From Rhodoferax sp. (GTDB taxonomy: Bacteria; Pseudomonadota; Gammaproteobacteria; Burkholderiales; Burkholderiaceae_C), in contig JARXAU010000008.1 of NCBI GenBank assembly GCA_029865675.1, positions 1 through 32,183 on the forward strand: a stretch of DNA of 32,183 bases. Reading direction: 5' to 3'. The position numbers were made by a program, and so were the translations under genes. Of the stretch, positions 1 through 6,464 are shown one piece after another. Numbering within the stretch: the stretch's first letter is position 1; each line of letters starts with the position of its first letter. The notes under the pieces are model-generated. The model was given only the letters and a program-made list of their open reading frames with translations. It was not told the DNA's origin and ran no database searches.

Positions 1-2
1 TC

Positions 3-1403
3 CGCGCCAGTGCCGGCCTGGCCGCTGCGGCCGCCGCCCCAGGCCTGCGCCTGCACCTGCCTCTGGCCATGGGCCTGGCCGGCCTCGGGGCACTGGCCAG
101 CCAACGCGCCCAGGGCGCCGGCATCCAGGACGGCTACAAGGCCCTGGTGTGCCTGTACCTGGCTGGCGGCAACGACAGCCACAACTGGCTGCTGCCCACC
201 GACCCCGGCAACCGCGCCACTTACGCCACCGCCCGGGGTGAACTGGCCTGGCCCACCGCCCGCGTGCAAGACATCGGCCAGGGCGGCCAGGCCAGCGGCC
301 GCAGCTTTGGCATGCCGGTGGAACTGGCGCCGCTGCGGCGGTGGTACAGCCAGGGCAAGCTGGCCTGGCTGGCCAATGTGGGCACGCTGGTACGGCCCGT
401 CACCAAGGCCGATTTCCAGGCCGGCGTGGGCCTACCGGCCAAGCTGTTCAGCCACAACGACCAGGCCGCCACCTGGCAGAGCCTGCAGCCCGAAGGCGCG
501 CGCAGCGGCTGGGGCGGGCGCATGGGCGACATCCTGATGGCGGCCAACCAGCAACCGGTGTTCACCGCCGTGTCGGCCAGCGGCAATGCGGTGTTTCTCA
601 GTGGCAGCCAGGTCACGCAATACCAGGTGGGCACCAACGGCCCGGTGGCCATCAATGGCGCGCAAGACGGCTGGCGTGCCGGCAGCAGCACCGTACCGGG
701 TGAACTGCGCAAGCTGCTGGCCGGCAGCGGCGCCAACGCCTTCGAGGCTGAATACCTGCGGGTGGTGCAGCGCAGCCTGGCCACCAGCGGCGCGCTGCAG
801 GCCGCCCTGGCCGCCGGCCCGGCGCTGGATCTGCCCACCGCCCCCATCACCTTGCCCGCCGGCACGGCACTGGCGCTGAACAACGACACCCTGGCCCGGC
901 AGCTGCGCATCGTGGCGCGCATGATCGCCGCCGGCCCGGCCATGGGCATGAAGCGGCAGGTGTTCATGGTCAGCGTGGGCGGCTTCGACACCCACAGCTT
1001 CCAGATGCGCGACCAGCCGCTGCTGATGGGCCGCCTGGCCCATGCGGTCGATTGGTTCCTGCAGACCATGCAGGCCCAAGGCCAGTTCAACAACGTGGTG
1101 CTGTTCTCGGCCAGCGACTTCGGCCGCGCCTTGGCCAGCAACGGCGACGGCTGCGACCACGGCTGGGGCGGGCACCATTTCATGGCTGGCGGTGCGGTGC
1201 GGGGCGGGCGCATCCACGGCACCATGCCCATCAATGCCCTGGGCACCACCAACGACCTGGGCGCCGGCCGCCTGCTGCCCAGCACCGCGGTGACGCAGTA
1301 CGCCGCCAGCCTGGGCAGCTGGATGGGCCTGGGGCCGGCTGATCTGGCCACGGCGCTGCCGGGGTTGGGCAACTTTGGGGGTGGGTTGGCGCTGGTGGCT
1401 TGA
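3..1403 (+). CDS. DUF1501 family secreted protein, 5' end cut by window edge
   Basis: The reading frame is open from base 3 to a TGA at 1401-1403 (466 codons visible). Its first residues align just after the twin-arginine motif of the paralogue at 12371-13783, so only about a dozen codons (start and RR motif) are missing. Family knowledge: DUF1501 belongs to the alkaline phosphatase/sulfatase-like superfamily, usually carries a Tat signal, and is often encoded beside DUF1800; its substrate is unknown. Seen here: a hydrophobic Ala/Leu leader, then GGND-x-HNW, KLFSHNDQ, GGFDTH, SDFGR and DHGWGGHHF, which are probably metal-binding or active-site blocks. By eye roughly two thirds of residues match the paralogue. 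GC content is very high, about 70%. A DUF1800 gene probably lies just upstream, outside the window. The family call is confident; the biochemical role is not known. Confidence 0.85.
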   Translation, partial: RASAGLAAAAAAPGLRLHLPLAMGLAGLGALASQRAQGAGIQDGYKALVCLYLAGGNDSHNWLLPTDPGNRATYATARGELAWPTARVQDIGQGGQASGRSFGMPVELAPLRRWYSQGKLAWLANVGTLVRPVTKADFQAGVGLPAKLFSHNDQAATWQSLQPEGARSGWGGRMGDILMAANQQPVFTAVSASGNAVFLSGSQVTQYQVGTNGPVAINGAQDGWRAGSSTVPGELRKLLAGSGANAFEAEYLRVVQRSLATSGALQAALAAGPALDLPTAPITLPAGTALALNNDTLARQLRIVARMIAAGPAMGMKRQVFMVSVGGFDTHSFQMRDQPLLMGRLAHAVDWFLQTMQAQGQFNNVVLFSASDFGRALASNGDGCDHGWGGHHFMAGGAVRGGRIHGTMPINALGTTNDLGAGRLLPSTAVTQYAASLGSWMGLGPADLATALPGLGNFGGGLALVA

Positions 1404-1434
1404 CGCGTTGCAGTGAGCGGCAGTTGGCGGCCAG

Positions 1435-1544
1435 CTACAGCGCTGCAATGAAATCGTCGATGGACACGTCAGCTTGCCTCAGCAGGCCAGCGAGTGTGCC
1501 GACCTTCAACTCGTCATGCATGGGGATCACACGAGGCCCAACAC
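1435..1544 (-). pseudogene. hicA toxin remnant (C-terminal part only)
   Basis: On the minus strand, directly after the hicB stop, a frame ending in TAG at 1437-1435 reads RVIPMHDELKVGTLAGLLRQ and then ADVSIDDFIAAL. This resembles the C-terminal half of HicA/YcfA-type mRNA interferases (a V-x-(I/V)-P-x-H strand, then a GTL..(I/L)LRQA..S.D(D/E)F helix). The N-terminal half, which carries the start and the Gly-rich GSHR/K segment next to the catalytic His, is absent; the frame simply runs back into hicB. About 32 of the usual 60-80 residues remain. I infer a deletion that removed the toxin and left the antitoxin. The left boundary is certain; the other end is approximate. Confidence 0.6.
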
Positions 1545-1751
1545 TTAGGCAAGTGCAGGAACTGAAAATGTGGTGATGAACGTGTGGCCATGCGTGACCA
1601 GAGGAAACTCAGCCAGGTACAAGACCGTGGCTTCCTTGAGGTTCGCAACCGCCTCTTCGACTGTTTCACCTTGCGTCGTCGTACCAGTCTCGGGGTTCAA
1701 CGCCGCATAACCGCCCTCTTCGGCAGGTGTCAACACAGCGGTCAGTTCCAT
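1545..1751 (-). CDS. hicB: HicB family antitoxin
   Basis: A 68-residue protein beginning MELTAVLTPAEEGGYAALNP and containing ETGTTTQGETVEEAVANLKE, the hallmark of short HicB antitoxins with a degenerate RNase H-like fold (UPF0150). HicB normally neutralises the HicA ribonuclease. I chose the ATG at 1751-1749 because the family starts at this Met and an AGAGAA-type ribosome binding site lies six bases upstream; an in-frame start at 1787 would add twelve residues foreign to the family. Length is normal for the short subfamily. Downstream there is only a fragment of hicA, so this is probably an orphan antitoxin. It could still act against a HicA encoded elsewhere. Confidence 0.8.
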   Translation of the reverse strand: MELTAVLTPAEEGGYAALNPETGTTTQGETVEEAVANLKEATVLYLAEFPLVTHGHTFITTFSVPALA

Positions 1752-1858
1752 GGATGTTCTCTGTTGATGGGAAGAGGCAAATCGCATGCTATTGCAAGTT
1801 CACAACGCAATGGTCATGCAACGCAAGGGTTTCAAGGCGAAAGGCCAGAAGGCGATGG

Positions 1859-1895
1859 GCGCAGCCTGGCCACCAGATGCGCGACCAGCCGCTGC
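1859..1895 (+). repeat. Short mosaic copy of the upstream DUF1501 gene
   Basis: Bases 1859-1876 are identical to 770-787 (18 bases), and 1873-1895 are identical to 1001-1023 (23 bases), both inside the DUF1501 gene at the left edge and in the same order and orientation. The two matches share the four bases CCAG at 1873-1876, as expected if a copied segment lost the 217 bases between the two CCAG sites. Outside these limits the match stops abruptly. The patch lies between hicB and the PIN toxin remnant. It is probably debris of a recombination event rather than a functional element. Confidence 0.6.
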
Positions 1896-1929
1896 AGCGG
1901 CAACAGCGGGACCACGATGCACGTGTTGA

Positions 1930-2091
1930 GGTGGTTCAGCAAATCTGCCGGCAGGCAAGCGCCATTTGCATCGGCTGACTCGCCAGTGGATCGTCACGTT
2001 CAACATCCGCGACTTTCAAGCTGCGACCGGTCTGGGCATCGGGGCCATCACGCCAGCCAAGTTTCTCAACCTTCTGGAGAACCCACGATGA
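1930..2091 (+). pseudogene. PIN-domain toxin remnant (C-terminal part)
   Basis: A frame ending in TGA at 2089-2091 reads RQWIVTFNIRDFQAATGLGI followed by GAITPAKFLNLLENPR. This is the typical C-terminus of PIN-family toxins (COG1569-like): the (V/I)T-x-N-x-(R/K)DF strand with its acidic residue, then the I-x-P..F..L tail. Upstream the frame hits a stop at 1927-1929, and no N-terminal LDTN/LVSA segment with the first catalytic Asp is visible. The gene is therefore truncated at its 5' end. Its stop overlaps the start of the next gene (ATGA at 2088-2091), the usual toxin-antitoxin coupling, which supports the identification. The recognisable part begins near 1980. Confidence 0.6.
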
Positions 2092-2345
2092 GTGCCATGA
2101 GCATCCGCCTGTCTGAATCCCTGCACTGCAATGCACGCGCATATGCAGAGCGTGAGGGCGTGTCGGTGAACCAGCTGATCGCGACCGCCCTGGCCGAAAA
2201 GCTGGCGGCGCTGGGCGCTGAGGATTTTTTGCAACAGCGTGCAGCGCGCAGCAACCGGCAGCAGTTTGAAGCGGCACTGGCCCAAGTGCCGGCCGATACG
2301 CCGATGACCGGCGACGAACTCAACTCTGGCACCTGCAAACCCTAA
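2088..2345 (+). CDS. Ribbon-helix-helix antitoxin (HicB/Arc-like)
   Basis: An 85-residue protein starting MSAMSIRLSESLHCNARAYA. A short beta strand (MSIRLSESL), a helix (HCNARAYAERE) and a second helix after GVSVNQLI form a ribbon-helix-helix DNA-binding fold, as in antitoxins annotated as 'HicB family' (PF05534) that accompany PIN toxins. The Ala/Gln/Arg-rich C-terminal part would bind the toxin. The ATG at 2088 overlaps the stop of the PIN remnant, and a GGAG motif lies about nine bases upstream; a second in-frame ATG at 2097 is also possible. Because its partner is truncated it is probably an orphan antitoxin, which may keep autoregulator activity. Confidence 0.75.
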   Translation: MSAMSIRLSESLHCNARAYAEREGVSVNQLIATALAEKLAALGAEDFLQQRAARSNRQQFEAALAQVPADTPMTGDELNSGTCKP

Positions 2346-2434
2346 AACGGGTACCTTGCCACCCATCACCGCCGGATGAAACCAATCGGCGAGAGGTCTG
2401 GTTTCACCTGTCACCCGTCGAGCACTCGGCATCG

Positions 2435-2797
2435 GTGAGAGATCTGACGACGGAGACAAAGGCTTCCGGCAGTAAGCATGCAGCCGACCGGCCATCCTTG
2501 AAGCAACTGCTGCTGTCGGATGAGCCCCGCCCGCACGGCGGCGTGCTGGCCTGGCTTGACCAGGCCAACGAAGCAGACCTGCAGCTGTCGGTGGTGACGA
2601 TTGGGGAGATCCAGGCCGGCATCGAACTGACCAGAGACCAGGACGCAGCCAAGGCGGCCAGCATCGAGCGCAACGAAGACGCCATGATCGCGGCGACAGC
2701 CGCTGTCCACAAACTGACGGTTGTGACACGCAACGTGGCCGACTTTGCGGTCTTCGGGGCGCCGGTGATCAATCCGTTCCAACCGCCAAAGGCCTGA
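2435..2797 (+). pseudogene. vapC/fitB-type PIN toxin with lost start and internal deletion
   Basis: The frame from a GTG at 2435 to TGA at 2795-2797 contains pieces of a FitB/VapC-type ribonuclease: PRPHGGVLAWLDQANE, LSVVTIGEIQAGIELTRDQD and EDAMIAATAAVHKLTVVTRN, then VADFAVFGAPVINPF. In intact relatives an N-terminal LLDTNV segment with the first catalytic Asp precedes PRPHG; here it is replaced by unrelated residues. Between the KAASIE and EDAMIAATA segments about 35-40 family residues (usually W-rich, with an MxRRSD-like segment) are missing in frame. One catalytic Glu and the later Asp remain, but without the first Asp and the core the enzyme should be dead. No antitoxin gene is recognisable just upstream. 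The call rests on family alignment from memory. Confidence 0.65.
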
Positions 2798-2900
2798 GCT
2801 CGGCGGGGCATGGCGCTGCTGCCCAATGCGCACACGCGGCCAGGTCACCTTGCAGGTGTTGATGTGGTGCTTCGGGCACACACGGCGTCGCGGGTTCACC

Positions 2901-2916
2901 CTTAACACCAGTTAAG
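2901..2916. promoter_or_regulatory. Inverted repeat upstream of gmd
   Basis: CTTAAC at 2901-2906 and GTTAAG at 2911-2916 form a perfect 6+6 palindrome with a four-base centre, about 41 bases before the gmd start in an AT-poor background. Its position would suit an operator overlapping the promoter. No matching regulator is identified, and a chance occurrence cannot be excluded. Confidence 0.25.
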
Positions 2917-2957
2917 CTTGGGCACCCTTCAACGCCCCAAACCACCAGCCTTCAACG

Positions 2958-4070
2958 ATGAAAACTGCCCTGATCACCGGCGTGACCGGCCAAGACGGCG
3001 CTTACCTGAGCGAACTGTTGCTGAAAAAAGGCTACATGGTGCACGGCATCAAGCGGCGGTCGAGCCTGTTCAACACCGACCGGGTGGACCACCTGTACCA
3101 GGACCCGCATGTCGACAACCAGCGCTTCAAACTGCATTTTGGTGACCTGACCGACAGCACCAACCTGATCCGCATCGTGCAGGAAACCCAGCCCGACGAG
3201 ATCTACAACCTGGGCGCCATGAGCCATGTGGCCGTGAGCTTCGAGCAGCCTGAATATGCAGCCGACGCCGACGGCATCGGAACGCTGCGCTTGCTGGAAG
3301 CCATCCGCATCCTGGGGCTGACCAAGAAAACCCGCTTCTACCAGGCCAGCACCAGCGAGCTGTATGGCCTGGTGCAAGAAATCCCGCAGAAGGAAACCAC
3401 GCCCTTCTACCCCCGCAGCCCCTATGCGGTGGCCAAGATGTATGCCTACTGGATCACGGTGAACTACCGCGAGGCCTATGGCATGTATGCCTGCAACGGC
3501 GTGCTGTTCAACCATGAAAGCCCGTTGCGCGGCGAAACCTTCGTCACCCGCAAGATCACCCGGGCCATTGCCCGCATTGCGCTGGGCCTGCAAGACTGCC
3601 TGTACCTGGGCAACATGAGCGCCCTGCGCGACTGGGGCCACGCGCGTGACTACGTGCTGATGCAGTGGATGATGCTGCAGCAAGAGCAACCCGACGACTT
3701 TGTGATTGCCACCGGCGTGCAGTACAGCGTGCGCCAGTTCGTTGAAAAATCAGCCGCCGAGCTGGGCGTCACGCTCAGCTTCCAGGGTGAAGGCGAAGCC
3801 GAGATCGGCGTGGTGGCCAAGGTGACGGGCGACAAAGCCAAGTGCAAGGTGGGTGACGTGATCGTGCGGGTTGACCCGCGCTACTTCCGCCCCACCGAGG
3901 TGGAAACCCTGCTGGGCGACCCGAGCAAGGCCAAGGCCAAACTGGGCTGGGAGCCCACCACCACCCTGGACGAGCTGGTGAAGGAAATGGTGCTGGCCGA
4001 CTACACCGCCGCCCGCCGCGATAGCCTGGTGAAAATGGCCGGCTTCCAGGCCTACGACTACAACGAGTGA
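2958..4070 (+). CDS. gmd: GDP-mannose 4,6-dehydratase
   Basis: A 370-residue cytoplasmic enzyme that converts GDP-D-mannose to GDP-4-keto-6-deoxy-D-mannose, the first committed step to GDP-L-fucose (and to GDP-rhamnose or GDP-perosamine). Seen: an N-terminal Rossmann motif TGVTGQDGAYL (residues 7-17) for NADP, the RRSSLFNTDR segment (33-42) typical of GMD, the catalytic set T132, E134, Y156 and K160 in STSELYG and YPRSPYAVAK, and NHESPLRGETFVTRKIT (substrate and tetramer loop). Length is normal. The ATG at 2958 has no strong ribosome binding site, but it gives the exact family N-terminus. It is the first gene of the gmd-vapB-vapC-fcl run. The presence of fcl downstream points to L-fucose as the product. 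Confidence 0.97.
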   Translation: MKTALITGVTGQDGAYLSELLLKKGYMVHGIKRRSSLFNTDRVDHLYQDPHVDNQRFKLHFGDLTDSTNLIRIVQETQPDEIYNLGAMSHVAVSFEQPEYAADADGIGTLRLLEAIRILGLTKKTRFYQASTSELYGLVQEIPQKETTPFYPRSPYAVAKMYAYWITVNYREAYGMYACNGVLFNHESPLRGETFVTRKITRAIARIALGLQDCLYLGNMSALRDWGHARDYVLMQWMMLQQEQPDDFVIATGVQYSVRQFVEKSAAELGVTLSFQGEGEAEIGVVAKVTGDKAKCKVGDVIVRVDPRYFRPTEVETLLGDPSKAKAKLGWEPTTTLDELVKEMVLADYTAARRDSLVKMAGFQAYDYNE

Positions 4071-4098
4071 CACAACAAGCCAGCAAGGGGCATAGACC

Positions 4099-4338
4099 GT
4101 GGATGCAATACGAGAGCTGTTGACGGTGGAAGGCCGCACAGTGACGATCACCTTGCCAGACCACTTTCACGCCAAGCGCGTGGAAGTCATCGTGCTGAAT
4201 GCCGATGAGCAGCTTGCGCCCACGCCAAAACTTGCATTCAGCGGCCGGCGCCCGTCACCCTTGCTGGCAGGCACACGCATCGTCGGAGACATCATGGCGC
4301 CGGTGGTTGCCGACGCCGACTGGGACACCCTGAAGTGA
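4099..4338 (+). CDS. VapB-type antitoxin
   Basis: A 79-residue protein starting at GTG 4099 with an AAGGGG ribosome binding site eight bases upstream. The N-terminal half (RTVTITLPDHFHAKRVEVIV) has the pattern of a small swapped-hairpin antitoxin strand region; the C-terminal half (LAGTRIVGDIMAPV, then ADADWDTLK) is the signature tail seen in antitoxins paired with COG3744-type PIN toxins, and probably wraps the toxin. Its TGA at 4336-4338 overlaps the start of the toxin gene, as is usual for such pairs. It starts 28 bases after the gmd stop, so it is likely co-transcribed with gmd. Confident as an antitoxin by context and tail; the exact family name is less sure. Confidence 0.8.
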   Translation: MDAIRELLTVEGRTVTITLPDHFHAKRVEVIVLNADEQLAPTPKLAFSGRRPSPLLAGTRIVGDIMAPVVADADWDTLK

Positions 4339-4724
4339 TGCTTCTCGACACCCATGTGTGGCTGCGATGGCTTTCGCCCGTTGACATGCCATTGCCCACG
4401 CAGGTGATCGATGTGCTGGAGGCAAACACCGACCTTGCGGTGTCTGCGGTTTCTTGCTGGGAAGTGGCCTATCTGGCGAAGCGCGGCCGTTTGCAGTTGC
4501 CCTTGCCGCTGGCCGATTGGATGTCGGAGGCCCTGGCTGGATCTGGCATTTCCTGCATACCGCTCGACGCGCAGATTGCAACAACCGCAGCTGAGTTGTC
4601 AGACATCCACCGAGACCCGGCAGACCGCTTCATCATCGCCACCGCGCTGGCAACACGCAGGCGTTTGTTGACGCTGGACAGCGTGATTCCGCATTACCCC
4701 GAACTGCAGGGCCATTTGGCATGA
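4338..4724 (+). CDS. vapC: VapC-type PIN-domain ribonuclease toxin
   Basis: A 128-residue PIN toxin, expected to cleave RNA with Mg2+. Acidic residues of the PIN active site are visible: D4 in LLDTHVWLRWL, E42 in SCWEVAYLAKRGR, D93 and D96 in HRDPADRFIIATAL, and D114 in LLTLD. Length is complete and no residue is missing, unlike the decayed toxins at 1.4-2.8 kb. I chose the ATG at 4338, overlapping the antitoxin stop by one base; a GTG three bases earlier is possible. The TGA at 4722-4724 overlaps the fcl start (ATGA), so toxin and fucose synthase appear translationally coupled. A toxin pair inside a nucleotide-sugar operon is unusual. Confidence 0.88.
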   Translation: MLLDTHVWLRWLSPVDMPLPTQVIDVLEANTDLAVSAVSCWEVAYLAKRGRLQLPLPLADWMSEALAGSGISCIPLDAQIATTAAELSDIHRDPADRFIIATALATRRRLLTLDSVIPHYPELQGHLA

Positions 4725-5701
4725 CCCCCCAATCCCGCATCTATATCGCCGGCCACCGCGGCCTGGTGGGCAGCGCCATCGTGCGCCGGCTGCAGGCCGC
4801 TGGCCACAGCAACCTGCTGCTGCGCACCCATGCCGAGCTGGACCTGACCGACGCCCGCGCCACCGAAGCCTTCTTCAAGGCTGAGCGGCCCGAGTACGTC
4901 TTCTTGGCCGCCGCCAAGGTGGGCGGCATCGTGGCCAACAACACCTACCCGGCTGAGTTCATCCGCGACAACCTGGCCATCCAGACCAACGTGATCCATG
5001 CGGCCTGGCAGGCCGGCGTGCAACGCCTGCTGTTCTTGGGCAGCAGCTGCATCTACCCCAAGCTGGCACCCCAGCCCATGCCCGAGAGCTGCCTGCTGAC
5101 CGGCCCGCTGGAGCCCACCAACCGCCCCTATGCCCTGGCCAAGATTGCCGGCATTGAAATGTGCTGGAGCTACAACCGCCAGTACGGCACCCGCTACCTG
5201 GCGGCCATGCCCACAAACCTGTACGGCCCGGGCGACAACTACCACCCGACCAACAGCCATGTCATCCCGGCGCTGATCCGCCGGTTTCATGAAGCCAAGC
5301 TGCGCGGCGACAGCGTGGTGACGGTGTGGGGCACCGGCACCCCCAAGCGCGAGTTCTTGTACAGCGACGACATGGCCGACGCCTGCGTGTTCTTGATGCA
5401 CCTGCCCGACGACCGCTACACCAGCCTGCTGGGCAGCGACGAAAGCGTGACAGGCCGATTTGAGCCGCCGCTGGTGAACATCGGCGTGGGCCATGACGTG
5501 ACCATTGCCGAACTGGCCGCCGTGGTGCAACAGGCCGTGGGCTACACGGGGCAGATCAATTTCGACCCCAGCAAGCCCGACGGAACGCCACGCAAGCTGA
5601 TGGATGTGGGCCGCATCAATGCCCATGGCTGGATCGCCAGCACGCCCTTGCAGGCCGGGCTGGCCGTGGCTTACCAAGAGTTTCTGGCCTCGGGCGCCTG
5701 A
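4721..5701 (+). CDS. fcl: GDP-L-fucose synthase (epimerase-reductase)
   Basis: A 326-residue short-chain dehydrogenase family enzyme that epimerises GDP-4-keto-6-deoxymannose at C3 and C5 and reduces it with NADPH to GDP-L-fucose. Seen: GHRGLVGSAI (residues 11-20) Rossmann loop, LAAAKVGGI (62-70), S108 and C110 in FLGSSCIYPK, Y137-x3-K141 in YALAKIAG, and H180 in NSHVIPALIRRFHEA. These match the known catalytic Ser, Cys, Tyr, Lys and His of the E. coli enzyme. The C-terminal substrate domain is complete. The start ATG overlaps the vapC stop. Alternative name wcaG. Together with gmd it shows that the locus makes fucose for its polymer. Confidence 0.96.
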   Translation: MTPQSRIYIAGHRGLVGSAIVRRLQAAGHSNLLLRTHAELDLTDARATEAFFKAERPEYVFLAAAKVGGIVANNTYPAEFIRDNLAIQTNVIHAAWQAGVQRLLFLGSSCIYPKLAPQPMPESCLLTGPLEPTNRPYALAKIAGIEMCWSYNRQYGTRYLAAMPTNLYGPGDNYHPTNSHVIPALIRRFHEAKLRGDSVVTVWGTGTPKREFLYSDDMADACVFLMHLPDDRYTSLLGSDESVTGRFEPPLVNIGVGHDVTIAELAAVVQQAVGYTGQINFDPSKPDGTPRKLMDVGRINAHGWIASTPLQAGLAVAYQEFLASGA

Positions 5702-6464
5702 GCGCTGGCCACGCTAGCCACCAAGTGCGGTGGCTGCAGCGAACACACGCTGCCCTGTGCCGTGGACTGCAACATCGCCAGCGCGCTGCCGACATGGCCT
5801 TGGCGCGGCGCCCAGCTGCCAGCCACGAGCCACTTGACCGCCACACCGGCATCGGCCATGCAGATCACAGGCAAAGCGTGCCGCATGCTGCGATGCACTG
5901 CGCTTCAGTGACCTGAGGGGCCTGCGGATGGCCAGCCAGGGTGCGGGCGACTGCAGCGTCTGCAAGGTGGCAGCCCGCATCACCAGGCGCAGGGCGCCCA
6001 TGCGCTTGACCTGACGAACCCGCCCCAGCGTTGGCAACTGGTTCGGCACGGTCAGGCCTTGCTTGCCCTGGAAAGTGAGCGCGCGGCGATAGCGCGTCAG
6101 ACATGCAGCAAAGTGCCGTGCAAAGCGGTGCGCCAAGCGGTGCCTCAGCACCAAGTTGTGGCGGTTGTTGGCGCCTGCACCCGCCTTGAGCACATCCAAC
6201 TACTTGCCCACGCCGTGCCCTGCGCGGACGCGGCAATTTCGCCATGCCGAAGCCGAGCACGGACTTTGCAAGTGATAAAAACGAGCAATAAGCTGTTACA
6301 AGATACAGCTCAAGCCTATTGAGAAATATGCCGATACCCGAACAACAGCGCTCTGTGGCCTAACCAAGGCAGTCGGGCGACGAGGGGTGCCCTGCGCACA
6401 CTTTGTCACAACAGCCGAAACAGACGTCTGTTTAGACGCATACCTGCAACCTAGGGATTGCAAG
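5702..6464. other. 763-base gap without a convincing gene
   Basis: Between fcl and the giant repeat gene I see no gene I can support. A minus-strand open frame (6199-5714, 161 codons) includes a fairly protein-like stretch (QGKQGLTVPNQLPTLGRVRQ near its middle) but matches no family I know, and its second half is Arg/Ala/Cys-rich in the way of antisense frames; it may be a decayed gene. A hairpin follows fcl at 5716-5735. The last 200 bases are AT-richer (6270-6330) and could hold the promoter of the downstream gene; TTGCAA, a 17-base spacer and TAAGCT occur near 6265-6293, a weak match. Confidence 0.4.
5716..5735 (+). terminator. Hairpin just after fcl
   Basis: AGCCACC (5716-5722), a six-base loop, and GGTGGCT (5729-5735) form a perfect 7-bp stem starting 15 bases after the fcl stop. 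There is no T-run after it, so it is not a canonical intrinsic terminator. It may stabilise the mRNA 3' end or mark the end of the gmd-fcl transcript. Confidence 0.35.

Noticed and set aside
221..1448. Large antisense frames opposite the first DUF1501 gene
   Set aside because: The plus-strand frame has full DUF1501 motifs and a close paralogue at 12371-13783; the antisense frames have no recognisable domain.
2918..3145. Plus-strand 75-codon frame overlapping the gmd start
   Set aside because: It overlaps the conserved N-terminus of gmd in another frame and has Pro/Arg-rich, motif-free content.
4099..5701. Possibility that vapBC is a mobile insertion with target-site duplication
   Set aside because: I looked for short direct repeats at both borders (4071-4098 and 4715-4730) and saw none; the ATGA overlap with fcl also argues for an old, integrated arrangement.
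6421..6430. Ten-base palindrome CAGACGTCTG upstream of the repeat lipoprotein
   Set aside because: A single short palindrome with no second copy and no promoter aligned to it; too weak to call an operator.
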